Assembly: GCF_023656415.1 (NCBI RefSeq)
Contig: NZ_JAMOIL010000006.1
Location: forward strand, 43,978-107,977
DNA length: 64,000 bases
Origin: Nocardioides bruguierae
GTDB taxonomy: Bacteria > Actinomycetota > Actinomycetes > Propionibacteriales > Nocardioidaceae
Direction: 5' to 3'
Shown here: positions 55,487 to 64,000 of the stretch, one piece after another
Numbering within the stretch: position 1 is the first letter of the stretch
Layout: the number at the start of each line of letters is the position of its first letter
The notes under the pieces: generated by a model
Told to the model about the DNA's origin: nothing
Databases searched by the model: none
Seen by the model: only the letters and a program-made list of their open reading frames with translations
Translations under genes and position numbers: made by a program

Positions 55487-56788
55487 GTGCTAGGCGCGTT
55501 CGCCAACGCTTTCAGGACGCCGGACCTGCGGCGCAAGCTGCTCTTCGTCCTGGGCATCATCGTGATCTTCCGAGCGGGGTCGCAGATCCCCGCGCCGGGC
55601 GTGGACGTCGCCAACGTCCAGCAGTGCATCGACGCTGCGCAGTCCGGCGCCAACGCCAGCCTCTACAGCCTGGTGAACCTGTTCTCCGGTGGTGCGCTCC
55701 TCCAGCTCACCATCTTCGCGCTCGGGATCATGCCGTACATCACGGCCAGCATCATCCTGCAGCTGCTCGTCGTGGTGATCCCGCGGCTCGAGGCGCTGAA
55801 GCAGGAAGGCCAGGCCGGCCAGACCAAGATCACCCAGTACACGCGGTACCTGACGCTGGGCCTGGCCCTGCTCCAGGCGACCGGCATCGTGGCGCTGGCG
55901 CGGTCGGGGGACCTGCTCCAGTGCGAGCTCCCCCTCCTGCACGACGACGGCGTCACCGCGTTCCTCGTCATGGTCATCACCATGACGGCCGGCACCGCGG
56001 TCATCATGTGGCTGGGCGAGCTCATCACCGAGCGCGGCGTGGGCAACGGCATGTCGATCCTGATCTTCACCCAGGTCGTCGCCACCTTCCCGGGCGCCAT
56101 GTGGCAGGTCCAGATCAGCCAGGGCTGGTGGACCTTCGGCATCGTGCTCGTGATCGGCCTCGTGCTGGTCGCCGCCGTGATCCTCATCGAGCAGGCGCAG
56201 CGCCGCATCCCGGTGCAGTATGCCCGCCGGATGGTGGGTCGCAAGATGTTCGGCGGCTCCTCGACCTACATCCCGCTCAAGGTGAACCAGGCCGGCATCA
56301 TCCCGGTCATCTTCGCCTCGTCGCTGCTGTACCTGCCGGCCATGGCCGTGCAGTTCAACCAGACGAGCGACGCGGGCTGGGTCCAGTTCATCAGCACCTA
56401 CTTCGTGCGGGGCGACCACCCGCTCTACATGATCGCCTACTTCGGGCTGATCGTGTTCTTCACCTACTTCTACGTCTCGATCACCTTCAACCCGGTGGAG
56501 GTCGCGGACAACATGAAGAAGTACGGCGGCTTCATCCCCGGGATCCGGGCGGGCAAGCCGACCGAGGACTACCTGTCCTACGTCCTGTCCCGCATCACGC
56601 TGCCCGGAGCCGTCTACCTCGGCCTCATCGCGCTCGTGCCGCTCATCGCGCTGGTCCTGATCAACGCGAACCAGAACTTCCCGTTCGGCGGCACGTCGAT
56701 CCTCATCATGGTGGGCGTCGCGCTCGACACGGTGAAGCAGATCGAGAGCCAGCTCCAGCAGCGCAACTACGAAGGATTCCTTCGCTGA
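55487..56788 (+). CDS. secY: Protein translocase subunit SecY
   Basis: SecY (433 residues from the GTG at 55487) is the channel of the Sec export machine, with SecE and SecG. Ten transmembrane helices are visible. The plug-proximal and cytoplasmic loops are conserved (GVGNGMSILIF; GIRAGKPTEDYLSYVLSRIT). An ATG at 55469 would add six residues, but the AGAAAGAGGA site lies 4-5 nt before the GTG and typical homologues begin LGAFANAF. Its stop shares one base with the adk ATG (TGATG). Confidence 0.95.
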   Translation: MLGAFANAFRTPDLRRKLLFVLGIIVIFRAGSQIPAPGVDVANVQQCIDAAQSGANASLYSLVNLFSGGALLQLTIFALGIMPYITASIILQLLVVVIPRLEALKQEGQAGQTKITQYTRYLTLGLALLQATGIVALARSGDLLQCELPLLHDDGVTAFLVMVITMTAGTAVIMWLGELITERGVGNGMSILIFTQVVATFPGAMWQVQISQGWWTFGIVLVIGLVLVAAVILIEQAQRRIPVQYARRMVGRKMFGGSSTYIPLKVNQAGIIPVIFASSLLYLPAMAVQFNQTSDAGWVQFISTYFVRGDHPLYMIAYFGLIVFFTYFYVSITFNPVEVADNMKKYGGFIPGIRAGKPTEDYLSYVLSRITLPGAVYLGLIALVPLIALVLINANQNFPFGGTSILIMVGVALDTVKQIESQLQQRNYEGFLR

Positions 56789-57357
56789 TGAGAATGATCT
56801 TCATGGGTCCCCCCGGTGCCGGCAAGGGCACCCAGGCCGCCCTCGTCGCGGGCCGCTACGGCATCCCCGCCATCTCCACCGGCGACATCTTCCGCGCCAA
56901 CGTCGGCCAGGGCACGCCCCTCGGCCTGGAGGCGAAGAAGTACATGGACGCCGGCGAGTACGTGCCCGACTCGGTGACCAACTCGATGGTGCGCAACCGC
57001 ATCGCCGAGGCCGACGCCGAGCCCGGCTTCCTCCTCGACGGCTACCCGCGCACCACCGCGCAGGTCGAGGAGCTCGACGGGATGGTCGCGGCCACCGGGC
57101 ACAGCATCGACGTCGCGGTCGTGCTCACGGTCGACTCCGAGGAGCTCGTCCAGCGTCTGCTCAAGCGCGCGGAGACCTCCGGGCGCAGCGACGACAGCGA
57201 GGACGTCATCCGTCACCGCCAGCAGGTGTACGTGGAGCAGACGGCCCCGCTGATCGACGTCTACCGCGAGCGCGGCCTCCTCGTCGAGGTCGACGGGATG
57301 GGCGAGGTCGACGAGGTCACCGAGCGCATCCTCGCCGCCCTCGACGCGCGCGCCTGA
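56788..57357 (+). CDS. adk: Adenylate kinase
   Basis: Adk (189 residues) interconverts AMP, ADP and ATP. The P-loop is FMGPPGAGKGTQA (about 5-17), the NMP-binding part is STGDIFRANVGQGT, and the signature is FLLDGYPRT. It is the short form without the zinc-binding lid insertion; the short lid is KRAETSGRSDDSEDVIRHR. Translation is coupled to secY. Confidence 0.97.
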   Translation: MRMIFMGPPGAGKGTQAALVAGRYGIPAISTGDIFRANVGQGTPLGLEAKKYMDAGEYVPDSVTNSMVRNRIAEADAEPGFLLDGYPRTTAQVEELDGMVAATGHSIDVAVVLTVDSEELVQRLLKRAETSGRSDDSEDVIRHRQQVYVEQTAPLIDVYRERGLLVEVDGMGEVDEVTERILAALDARA

Positions 57358-57363
57358 GTCCTC

Positions 57364-58203
57364 GTGGGATGGCGTGACCGCGGCGTCGAGATCAAGACGC
57401 CCGAGCAGCTCCTGCTGATGCGTCGCGCCGGCCTGGTGGTCGGCGCGACGCTGCAGCTCCTCTCCGAGAGCGTCCGCCCCGGCATGACCACCGGGGAGCT
57501 GGACGCGATCGCGGAGGACAGCATCCGCTCCCGGGGGGCGGTGCCCTCGTTCCTGGGCTACCAGGGCTTCCCCGGGAGCATCTGTGCCTCCGTGAACGAG
57601 GAGGTCGTCCACGGCATCCCCGGTGACCGGGTGCTGGCCGAGGGTGACCTCGTCTCCATCGACTGCGGTGCGATCGTGGAGGGCTTCCACGGCGACGCCG
57701 CGCTCAGCGTGGTCGTCGGTGGTGCCCCGTCCGCGGCGGACGCCGAGCTCCTGCGCATCACGCAGGAGTCGATGTGGCGCGGCATCGCCGCCGCCCGCGA
57801 CGGCGGTCGGGTCACCGACATCGGTCACGCGGTCGAGTCCTACGTCCGCTCCCAGGACGCCACCGGCACCGCGCTCGGCATCGTCGAGGACTACGTGGGC
57901 CACGGCATCGGCACCGAGATGCACCTGCCGCCCAACGTCCCGAACTACGGCAAGCCCGGTCGCGGGCCGCGTCTCGTCCCCGGACTCGCGCTGGCCGTCG
58001 AGCCGATGCTCACCGCGGGAGACCCCGAGACCGACATCCTCGAGGACGAGTGGACCGTGGTCACCGCCGACGGTGCCCGCGCCGCCCACTTCGAGCACAC
58101 CTTCGTGCTCACCGAGCACGGGCACTGGGTGCTCACCGCGCTCGACGGGGGAGAGGAGCGCCTGACCGCGCTCGGCGCCACCTTCGGCCCGCTCGCCGAC
58201 TGA
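57364..58203 (+). CDS. map: Methionine aminopeptidase, type I
   Basis: The enzyme (279 residues) removes the initiator methionine from new proteins. Metal ligands are visible as the Asp in VSIDCGAIVEGFHGDAA (two Asp), the His in VGHGIGTEMH, and the Glu in LAVEPML and near the end (EDEWTVVTADG). The catalytic His is in CASVNEEVVHG. GTG at 57364 is 6 nt after the adk stop with no good ribosome binding site, so it probably depends on coupling. It closes the secY-adk-map unit. Confidence 0.95.
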   Translation: MGWRDRGVEIKTPEQLLLMRRAGLVVGATLQLLSESVRPGMTTGELDAIAEDSIRSRGAVPSFLGYQGFPGSICASVNEEVVHGIPGDRVLAEGDLVSIDCGAIVEGFHGDAALSVVVGGAPSAADAELLRITQESMWRGIAAARDGGRVTDIGHAVESYVRSQDATGTALGIVEDYVGHGIGTEMHLPPNVPNYGKPGRGPRLVPGLALAVEPMLTAGDPETDILEDEWTVVTADGARAAHFEHTFVLTEHGHWVLTALDGGEERLTALGATFGPLAD

Positions 58204-58320
58204 CGGCCGGGGCGTCCGGCGTCACGTCGGCGCCGGCTGCGTCGACGTGGGCGGGGCTGGGTACGGTGAACAGGTCGCGTCCGCCCCGGGGTCGCGACGT
58301 CCGTTCCTGAAAGGCCCCCT

Positions 58321-59301
58321 GTGGACGTCCCCGTCTGGCTCTGGGTCGGCACCGTCGTGCTGACCACCACCCTGCTCCTCGTCGACGTGCTGGTGATCGG
58401 CCGGCGGCCGCACGAGCCGAGCACCGCGGAGTCCGCGCGGCACCTGGCCGGCTTCGTCGGCCTGGCCGTGCTGTTCGGGCTGGGGGTCTGGTACTTCTCC
58501 GGCGGCGACTACGCCGGCCAGTTCTTCGCGGGGTGGCTGACCGAGTACTCCCTCTCGGTCGACAACCTCTTCGTCTTCCTGCTGATCATGGCCCGCCTGC
58601 ACGTGCCGCGGCAGTTCCAGGCCACCGCCCTGCTCATCGGCATCGTCATCGCCCTCGTGCTCCGTGGCGTCTTCATCGCCCTCGGCGCGGCCGCGATCGA
58701 CCAGTTCAGCTGGGTGTTCTACCTCTTCGGCCTGTTCCTCGTGTACACGGCCGTCAAGCTCGTCCTGGACCACGGCGAGGAGGACCCCGCCGAGCCCGCG
58801 CCCGTGCGCTGGGTCCGCACGCACCTGCCGTTCTCCGACCACTACGACGGCGTGAAGCTGTCCACGCGGGTCGACGGCCGGCGACTCGGCACCCCGATGC
58901 TGATCGTCGTGCTCACCCTGGGCATGACCGACCTGCTCTTCGCGCTGGACTCGATCCCTGCGATCTACGGGCTCACCAGTGAGGCGTACCTCGTCTTCGC
59001 GGCCAACGTGTTCGCCCTGATGGGCCTGCGCCAGCTCTACTTCCTCATCGGCGACCTGCTCGAGCGGCTGGTCTACCTGTCCTACGGCCTCAGCGTGCTG
59101 CTCGCCTTCATCGGCGTGAAGCTGGTGCTGCACGCGATGCACACCAACGAGCTGCCCTTCCTCAACGGCGGCGAGCCGATCTCCTGGGCGCCCGAGGTGC
59201 CGACCTGGCTCTCGCTGGTGGCGATCGTGGTGATCCTGGGCGTCACCACCGTGGCCAGCCTGCTCAAGGACGCCAAGGACCGGGTGGACGCGGCCGGCTG
59301 A
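58321..59301 (+). CDS. TerC-family integral membrane protein
   Basis: The 326-residue protein has about eight to nine transmembrane helices. The TerC hallmarks are TEYSLSVDNLFVFLLIMARL near residue 80 and TLGMTDLLFALDSIPAIYGL near residue 205; the acidic residues inside these helices are thought to bind metal. TerC relatives export manganese or load metal onto secreted proteins. I looked for a manganese riboswitch in the 117-nt gap upstream and saw none. GTG at 58321 follows GAAAGG. Confidence 0.92.
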   Translation: MDVPVWLWVGTVVLTTTLLLVDVLVIGRRPHEPSTAESARHLAGFVGLAVLFGLGVWYFSGGDYAGQFFAGWLTEYSLSVDNLFVFLLIMARLHVPRQFQATALLIGIVIALVLRGVFIALGAAAIDQFSWVFYLFGLFLVYTAVKLVLDHGEEDPAEPAPVRWVRTHLPFSDHYDGVKLSTRVDGRRLGTPMLIVVLTLGMTDLLFALDSIPAIYGLTSEAYLVFAANVFALMGLRQLYFLIGDLLERLVYLSYGLSVLLAFIGVKLVLHAMHTNELPFLNGGEPISWAPEVPTWLSLVAIVVILGVTTVASLLKDAKDRVDAAG

Positions 59302-59379
59302 CGCCGGTCGAGGGCCGGGGCGGCATCGCGGCGAGACCCGCGAGGAACAGCGTCGGTAGCGCCGGTGTTGTGACCGGTG

Positions 59380-60432
59380 ATGACCACGCAGCTCCCCACC
59401 CTGTCAGTCCTCGACCTCGTCCCCGTGCGCGGTGACCAGTCCTCGGCGCAGGCCCTCGCCGCGACCCTCGAGGTCGCGCGGGCCGCGGACGCCCTCGGCT
59501 ACCACCGGTACTGGGTGGCCGAGCACCACAACATGCCCGCCGTCGCGGCGACCAACCCGCCGGTGCTGCTCGCGATGATCGGCTCGGCCACGAGCCGCAT
59601 CCGCGTCGGCAGCGGCGGCGTCATGCTGCCCAACCACGCCCCGCTGGTGGTGGCCGAGCAGTTCGCACTGCTCGAGGCCGCGTTCCCCGGCCGCGTCGAC
59701 CTCGGCATCGGGCGGGCCCCGGGCACGGACCCGATCACGTCCTACGCGCTGCGCCACGGTGCCGGGGGAGTGGACGACCAGGCCGTCACTCGGTTCCCGC
59801 AGTACGTGGACGACGTGCTGGCGATGATGGACACCGACGGCGTCGCGGTCAGCGTCGCCGGCCGCACCCAGGCGCTGCGGGCCACGCCGGCTGCCGACTC
59901 GGTGGCCGCCGTCTGGCTGCTGGGCAGCAGCGACTACTCGGCCCGCCTCGCGGCGGAGAAGGGCCTGCCCTACGTCTTCGCCCACCACTTCAGCGGGGAC
60001 GAGCGGGCCACCGCGGACGCGGTGCGGCTGTACCGGGAGTCCTTCCGGCCCTCCGAGCTGCTCGCCGAGCCGCGGACGTTCCTCACCGTCAACGCCAGCG
60101 TGGCCGAGGACGCGGACGAGGCCTACCGGCTCGCCCTGCCCCAGCTGCTCACCATGCTCGCGCTGCGCACCGGTGCTCCGCTGCGTCCGCTGGCCTCGGT
60201 GGAGGAGGCGGAGAAGGTCGACCTGGGCGCCGGCCAGCAGGAGATCGTCGACGCCATGGCGTCGCGCTGGGTGATCGGGGCCCGGGACGAGGCGCGCCGC
60301 CGCGTCGCAGACCTGGCCGCTCGCTTCGCGGTGGACGAGGTGATGGTCAACCCGGTCGCCGGGGCCCACGAGGGCACCGAGCCGGGCAGCGCACCGGCGC
60401 GCGTCGACACGCTGCGGCTGCTCGCCGGCTGA
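59380..60432 (+). CDS. LLM-class flavin-dependent oxidoreductase, MsnO8-like
   Basis: The 350-residue protein belongs to the short luciferase-like group. Its core is typical: LSVLDLVPVRGDQSSAQAL, then YHRYWVAEHHNMPAVAATNP, then RIRVGSGGVMLPNHAPLVVAEQF (read in parts), then FPGRVDLGIGRAPGTDP. The histidine pair in AEHHN is characteristic. The substrate is unknown. ATG 59380 is used; a GTG directly before it (59377) is equally possible. It stands alone between terC and infA and has no sequence link to the longer monooxygenase at 38291. Confidence 0.88.
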   Translation: MTTQLPTLSVLDLVPVRGDQSSAQALAATLEVARAADALGYHRYWVAEHHNMPAVAATNPPVLLAMIGSATSRIRVGSGGVMLPNHAPLVVAEQFALLEAAFPGRVDLGIGRAPGTDPITSYALRHGAGGVDDQAVTRFPQYVDDVLAMMDTDGVAVSVAGRTQALRATPAADSVAAVWLLGSSDYSARLAAEKGLPYVFAHHFSGDERATADAVRLYRESFRPSELLAEPRTFLTVNASVAEDADEAYRLALPQLLTMLALRTGAPLRPLASVEEAEKVDLGAGQQEIVDAMASRWVIGARDEARRRVADLAARFAVDEVMVNPVAGAHEGTEPGSAPARVDTLRLLAG

Positions 60433-60458
60433 TGCTGGCGCGCGGGCACCCGCGCGCC

Positions 60459-60520
60459 TACACTGCTGGACCCGCCCCGGCGAGGCCGATTCGTGGTTCC
60501 ACACGGCTTCGCCCTACACT
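60459..60520 (+). promoter_or_regulatory. Two tandem -10 boxes upstream of infA
   Basis: TACACT occurs at 60459-60464 and again at 60515-60520, both in the context CCTACACTG. The -35 regions are weak. The 276-nt gap before infA holds no gene; a hairpin of ACCACCTGCGTGGT type lies downstream, near 60615-60635. Confidence 0.5.
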
Positions 60521-60708
60521 GGCGTGTCGGTCCAACGTGGGCCGTACCGCTTTCCTCGCGGCTGCCCGTGCCCAGCACGGCAAGAGGGAGGTGGGCGGCG
60601 GCACGAGGTCCACGACCACCTGCGTGGTCGGAGGTTCCCGGACCACCCGAGCAGCGACCTGCTGCCCGGTGCACCAACGGTAGACACCTACAACGGATTG
60701 CGGAGGAC

Positions 60709-60930
60709 ATGCCGAAGAAAGAAGGCGTGATCGAGATCGAGGGCACCGTCGTGGAGGCCCTGCCCAACGCCATGTTCCGCGTCGAGCTGAGCAACGGCCA
60801 CAAGGTTCTCGCCCACATCAGCGGCAAGATGCGCCAGCACTACATCCGGATCCTCCCCGAGGACCGCGTGGTGGTGGAGCTCTCCCCCTACGACCTGTCC
60901 CGCGGTCGGATCGTCTACCGCTACAAGTAG
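60709..60930 (+). CDS. infA: Translation initiation factor IF-1
   Basis: IF-1 (73 residues) occupies the A site during initiation. The OB-fold is complete: [20 protein letters not shown] to RGRIVYRYK. The ATG at 60709 follows a near-perfect GGAGGAC site, giving a clear start. It heads the alpha cluster with two candidate promoters upstream. Confidence 0.97.
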   Translation: MPKKEGVIEIEGTVVEALPNAMFRVELSNGHKVLAHISGKMRQHYIRILPEDRVVVELSPYDLSRGRIVYRYK

Positions 60931-60971
60931 CCAGCCGACTGGCCCCCCCGGGGCCACAGGAAGGACCTGAC

Positions 60972-61085
60972 ATGAAGGTCAAGCCGAGCGTCAAGAAGAT
61001 CTGCGACAAGTGCCAGGTGATCCGTCGCCACGGCCGCGTCATGGTCATCTGCTCCAACCCGCGTCACAAGCAGCGCCAGGGCTGA
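60972..61085 (+). CDS. rpmJ: 50S ribosomal protein L36, zinc-binding
   Basis: L36 (37 residues) is the smallest 50S protein. The zinc ligands Cys11, Cys14, Cys27 and His32 are all present, so this is the zinc-containing form ([20 protein letters not shown]). The start at 60972 follows AGGAAGGA. Confidence 0.97.
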   Translation: MKVKPSVKKICDKCQVIRRHGRVMVICSNPRHKQRQG

Positions 61086-61223
61086 GCCCGAGCGTCTCGA
61101 CGCACCGCGTGGCCCACGGGCCGCGCACCAGCACCACCGCAACAACTCCACACACGTGTCCGCTAAGGCGCCCCTCACCTCGGTGATCGGTGCCGGCATC
61201 CACCTCCGGAGCAGGAGCCGGAG

Positions 61224-61249
61224 CCCGGGTCTCGACGAGACGTCCCGGG
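61224..61249 (+). other. Hairpin in the rpmJ-rpsM gap
   Basis: CCCGGG (61224-61229) with CCCGGG (61244-61249), and TCTCG with CGAGA inside, form a two-part stem. The 209-nt gap holds no gene. Being 45 nt upstream of rpsM, it might modulate rpsM expression. Confidence 0.35.
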
Positions 61250-61294
61250 GCGCGGCACGACCGACACTCCCGCAGAACCAGAAAGGCCACTGAC

Positions 61295-61669
61295 ATGGCA
61301 CGCCTCGTCGGTGTCGACCTTCCGCGCGACAAGCGCATCGAGGTCGCTCTCACCTACATCTACGGCATCGGCCGTACCTCCGCCAAGAAGGTCCTCGAGG
61401 TGACCGGCGTCGACCCCAGCACGCGGGTCCACGCGCTCACCGAGGACGACCTGGTCAAGCTTCGCGACGCGATCGAGGCCAGCTACCAGATCGAGGGTGA
61501 CCTCCGCCGTGAGGTCCAGGCGGACATCCGCCGCAAGATCGAGATCGGTAGCTACCAGGGTCGCCGCCACCGCATGGGTCTGCCCGTGCGTGGTCAGCGC
61601 ACCAAGACCAACGCGCGTACCCGCAAGGGCCCCAAGCGCACGGTCGCCGGCAAGAAGAAGGCGAAGTGA
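61295..61669 (+). CDS. rpsM: 30S ribosomal protein S13
   Basis: S13 (124 residues) forms the head bridge to the 50S subunit and contacts P-site tRNA. The helix-two-turn-helix and signature [20 protein letters not shown] are complete; the tail ends TVAGKKKAK. The ATG at 61295 follows GAAAGG. Confidence 0.97.
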   Translation: MARLVGVDLPRDKRIEVALTYIYGIGRTSAKKVLEVTGVDPSTRVHALTEDDLVKLRDAIEASYQIEGDLRREVQADIRRKIEIGSYQGRRHRMGLPVRGQRTKTNARTRKGPKRTVAGKKKAK

Positions 61670-61737
61670 CGGCGGGCCTCACGGCCGCCTCCCGCTGACT
61701 TCCTCGATCCACACTCGACCAGAACTTCAGGAGAGAA

Positions 61738-62145
61738 ATGCCTCCCAAGAGCCGTCAGGCTGCGGCGAAGACCAAGATCCGCCGCAAGGAGAAGAAGAAC
61801 GTCGCTCAGGGCGAAGCCCACATCAAGAGCACGTTCAACAACACCATCGTCACGATCACCGACCCGACCGGTGCGGTGATCTCGTGGGCCTCTGCCGGCA
61901 CCGTCGGCTTCAAGGGCTCCCGCAAGTCCACCCCGTTCGCCGCGCAGATGGCCGCCGAGGCCGCGGGTCGTCGGGCGATGGAGCACGGCATGAAGAAGAT
62001 CGACGTCTTCGTCAAGGGCCCGGGCTCGGGCCGCGAGACGGCGATCCGTTCCCTGGGTGCGATCGGCCTCGAGGTCGGCACCATCCAGGACGTCACGCCG
62101 ACGCCCCACAACGGCTGCCGCCCGCCCAAGCGCCGCCGCGTCTGA
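61738..62145 (+). CDS. rpsK: 30S ribosomal protein S11
   Basis: S11 (135 residues) is in the platform near the E site. The core [20 protein letters not shown] and the end [16 protein letters not shown] are conserved. ATG 61738 follows AGGAGAGA. Confidence 0.97.
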   Translation: MPPKSRQAAAKTKIRRKEKKNVAQGEAHIKSTFNNTIVTITDPTGAVISWASAGTVGFKGSRKSTPFAAQMAAEAAGRRAMEHGMKKIDVFVKGPGSGRETAIRSLGAIGLEVGTIQDVTPTPHNGCRPPKRRRV

Positions 62146-62175
62146 CCCCGCGCACGAGAACAGGAGACTTGAGAA

Positions 62176-62784
62176 ATGGCCCGTTACACCGGCCCCATGA
62201 CCCGCAAGTCGCGCCGTCTCGGCGTCGACCTGGTGGGTGGTGACGCCGCTTTCGAGCGTCGCCCGTACGCCCCCGGCCAGCACGGCCGCGCCCGCATCAA
62301 GGAGTCCGAGTACCGCACTCAGCTCCAGGAGAAGCAGAAGGCTCGCTTCACCTACGGCGTGATGGAGAAGCAGTTCTACAACTACTACGTCGAGGCCTCC
62401 CGCCGCGACGGCAAGACCGGTGACAACCTGCTCCGCATGCTCGAGGCCCGCCTCGACAACGTGGTGTACCGCGCCGGCTTCGCGCGCACCCGCCGTCACG
62501 CCCGCCAGCTCGTGGTCCACGGCCACTTCCTGGTCAACGGCAAGAAGGTGGACATCCCCTCGTACCAGGTCTCCGCGCACGACGTCATCGACGTCCGCGA
62601 GAAGTCCCTGGAGATGACCCCGTTCATCGTGGCCCGCGAGACCCACGGTGAGCGCGTCGTCCCGGCGTGGCTCGAGGCCCTGCCGCAGCGGATGCGCGTC
62701 CTGGTGCACCAGCTCCCCGTCCGGGCGCAGATCGACGTCCCGGTGCAGGAGCAGCTCATCGTCGAGTTCTACTCGAAGAAGTGA
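62176..62784 (+). CDS. rpsD: 30S ribosomal protein S4
   Basis: S4 (202 residues) starts assembly of the 30S body and sits at the mRNA entry site. The S4 RNA-binding domain is RLDNVVYRAGFARTRRHARQ. The N-terminal zinc cysteines found in some S4 proteins are absent, so this is the cysteine-free form. The ATG at 62176 follows CAGGAGA. Confidence 0.97.
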   Translation: MARYTGPMTRKSRRLGVDLVGGDAAFERRPYAPGQHGRARIKESEYRTQLQEKQKARFTYGVMEKQFYNYYVEASRRDGKTGDNLLRMLEARLDNVVYRAGFARTRRHARQLVVHGHFLVNGKKVDIPSYQVSAHDVIDVREKSLEMTPFIVARETHGERVVPAWLEALPQRMRVLVHQLPVRAQIDVPVQEQLIVEFYSKK

Positions 62785-62796
62785 CCTCGTGACGGC

Positions 62797-62824
62797 GCCC
62801 CGGCGGGTTTCGACCCGCCGGGGC
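62797..62824 (+). terminator. Hairpin between rpsD and rpoA
   Basis: A perfect 12-bp stem (62797-62808 with 62813-62824) is capped by a TTCG tetraloop. A TATAGC box at 62874-62879 follows, so it may partly end the upstream transcript while rpoA has its own promoter. Confidence 0.6.
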
Positions 62825-62905
62825 TCCGTCGCCCCCGCGCCACCTCCTCCACCCCCGCAGTTCGGGTCCCTCATATAGCGGTCGGTCCCGGAAAGGAACA
62901 CATCA

Positions 62906-63922
62906 GTGCTCATCGCACAGCGCCCCACCCTCTCGGAAGAGCCGGTCGACGAGTTCCGCTCGCGCTTCGTCATCGAGCCCCTCGAGCCCGGCTTCGGCTA
63001 CACGCTCGGCAACTCGATGCGCCGCACGCTGCTCAGCTCCATCCCCGGCGCCTCGGTCACGAGCATCAAGATCGACAACGTCCTCCACGAGTTCTCCACG
63101 GTCGAGGGGGTCAAGGAGGACGTCACCGAGATCATCCTGAACCTCAAGGCGCTCGTGGTCTCCTCGGAGCACGACGAGCCCGTCACCATGTACCTGCGCA
63201 AGTCGGGTGCCGGTGACGTGACCGCCGCGGACATCGCCCCGCCGGCCGGTGTCGAGGTGCACAACCCCGACCTGCGCATCGCCACGCTGTCCGACAAGGG
63301 CAAGCTGGAGATGGAGCTCGTCGTCGAGCGCGGCCGTGGCTACGTCTCGTCCGCGCAGAACAAGGGCGCCGACAACGAGATCGGCCGCATGCCGGTCGAC
63401 TCGATCTACAGCCCCGTGCTGAAGGTCAGCTACAAGGTCGAGGCCACCCGTGTCGAGCAGCGCACCGACTTCGACAAGCTGGTCATCGACGTCGAGACCA
63501 AGCCGTCGATCCGCCCGCGCGACGCCCTCGCCTCGGCCGGCAAGACCCTGGTCGAGCTCTTCGGCCTGGCGCGTGAGCTGAACGTCGAGGCCGAGGGCAT
63601 CGACATCGGCCCGTCGCCGGTCGACGAGCAGCTGGCCGCGGACCTCGCCCTCCCGGTCGAGGACCTCCAGCTGACCGTCCGCTCCTACAACTGCCTCAAG
63701 CGCGAGGGCATCCACACCGTGGGTGAGCTCATCGGTCGCTCGGAGCAGGACCTCCTCGACATCCGCAACTTCGGTGCGAAGTCGATCGACGAGGTCAAGG
63801 CCAAGCTCGTGGAGATGGGCCTGTCCCTCAAGGACAGCGCGCCCGGCTTCGACCCGCACGCCGCCCTCGCCGCCTACAACGACGACGAGGACGACGCGTT
63901 CGTGGAGGACGAGCAGTTCTGA
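62906..63922 (+). CDS. rpoA: DNA-directed RNA polymerase alpha subunit
   Basis: Alpha (338 residues) forms the assembly platform of RNA polymerase. The N-terminal domain (about 1-230) contains [20 protein letters not shown]. The C-terminal domain (about 250-315), which contacts UP-element DNA and activators, contains [20 protein letters not shown] and [15 protein letters not shown]. The tail is acidic ([13 protein letters not shown]). It starts with GTG at 62906 after GGAAAGGAA. rplQ would be expected just beyond the window. Confidence 0.97.
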   Translation: MLIAQRPTLSEEPVDEFRSRFVIEPLEPGFGYTLGNSMRRTLLSSIPGASVTSIKIDNVLHEFSTVEGVKEDVTEIILNLKALVVSSEHDEPVTMYLRKSGAGDVTAADIAPPAGVEVHNPDLRIATLSDKGKLEMELVVERGRGYVSSAQNKGADNEIGRMPVDSIYSPVLKVSYKVEATRVEQRTDFDKLVIDVETKPSIRPRDALASAGKTLVELFGLARELNVEAEGIDIGPSPVDEQLAADLALPVEDLQLTVRSYNCLKREGIHTVGELIGRSEQDLLDIRNFGAKSIDEVKAKLVEMGLSLKDSAPGFDPHAALAAYNDDEDDAFVEDEQF

Positions 63923-63933
63923 CCCCGTGACGT

Positions 63934-63964
63934 GGCCCTGCGCGACGACGTGCGCGCAGGGGCC
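63934..63964 (+). other. Hairpin just after rpoA
   Basis: GGCCCTGCGCG (63934-63944) pairs with 63953-63964 with one bulged base. Further G/C-rich inverted sequence follows to the window edge. It could be an attenuator between rpoA and the expected rplQ. Confidence 0.45.
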
Positions 63965-64000
63965 CCACCCGGGTCGGCCCCGCCGGGGGCCCCCCCCAGG

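Noticed and set aside
58204..58320. A possible manganese (yybP-ykoY) riboswitch before the TerC gene
   Set aside because: The gap is only 117 nt and I could not find the conserved paired loops of that riboswitch.

Overview
The window is chromosomal DNA of a very GC-rich actinobacterium. The S10/spc/alpha ribosomal order, an XPB-type helicase, DUF3027, DUF2530, DUF5999 and DUF4031 proteins, an extended CspB-like cold shock protein and frequent GTG starts all point there. The overall look suggests Nocardioidaceae (Nocardioides or a relative), but that placement is inferred without a database search. I see no rRNA, tRNA, CRISPR array, transposase, integrase or prophage gene.

Positions 1-29,300 hold mixed housekeeping and accessory genes in short transcription units. 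In order: 6-phosphogluconate dehydrogenase (gndA); an AlkB dioxygenase with a LexA-like SOS box; a SRPBCC protein; a MacB/FtsX-type ABC exporter followed by a GntR regulator; a DUF4031 protein; an 8-oxoguanine-deaminase-like amidohydrolase coupled to an HD protein; two carboxypeptidase-regulatory-like proteins; an MpaB-type oxygenase; serA; a DUF5999 protein; XPB helicase with its large companion protein; a PP2C phosphatase; a secreted subtilase; a HAD-LarE fusion coupled to an M50-like protease; a cold shock protein; an MFS transporter; DUF3027; a methyltransferase; and DUF2530.

Positions 29,330-34,136 are the str operon (rpsL-rpsG-fusA-tuf), with a clear promoter, a long leader and a strong terminator. 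A suspicious C/G homopolymer tract lies between rpsG and fusA. Positions 34,177-45,180 hold trmB, a TPR protein, and a conserved actinobacterial membrane/stress cluster: RDD and SpoIIM genes divergent from each other, and a minus-strand operon membrane protein-DUF4129-DUF4350-MoxR-DUF58. A flavin-dependent monooxygenase gene sits between the DUF58 and SpoIIM genes.

Positions 45,349-55,356 are one continuous S10+spc cluster (rpsJ to rplO) ending in a strong terminator. secY-adk-map follows as a separate unit, then a TerC protein, a second LLM oxidoreductase, and infA-rpmJ-rpsM-rpsK-rpsD-rpoA to the window edge.

Most of the window is ordinary core genome. The points I consider worth a second look are the HAD-LarE fusion with exactly three cysteines in its LarE half, a near-identical 24-nt motif in the rpsL and rpsJ leaders, at least a dozen genes with a -10 box 6-7 nt before the start codon (predicted leaderless mRNAs), overlapping divergent -10 boxes between the RDD and SpoIIM genes, the SOS box at alkB, two roughly 65-nt intergenic hairpins, and the monooxygenase inserted in the moxR cluster. 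I did not find a convincing new multi-gene system.
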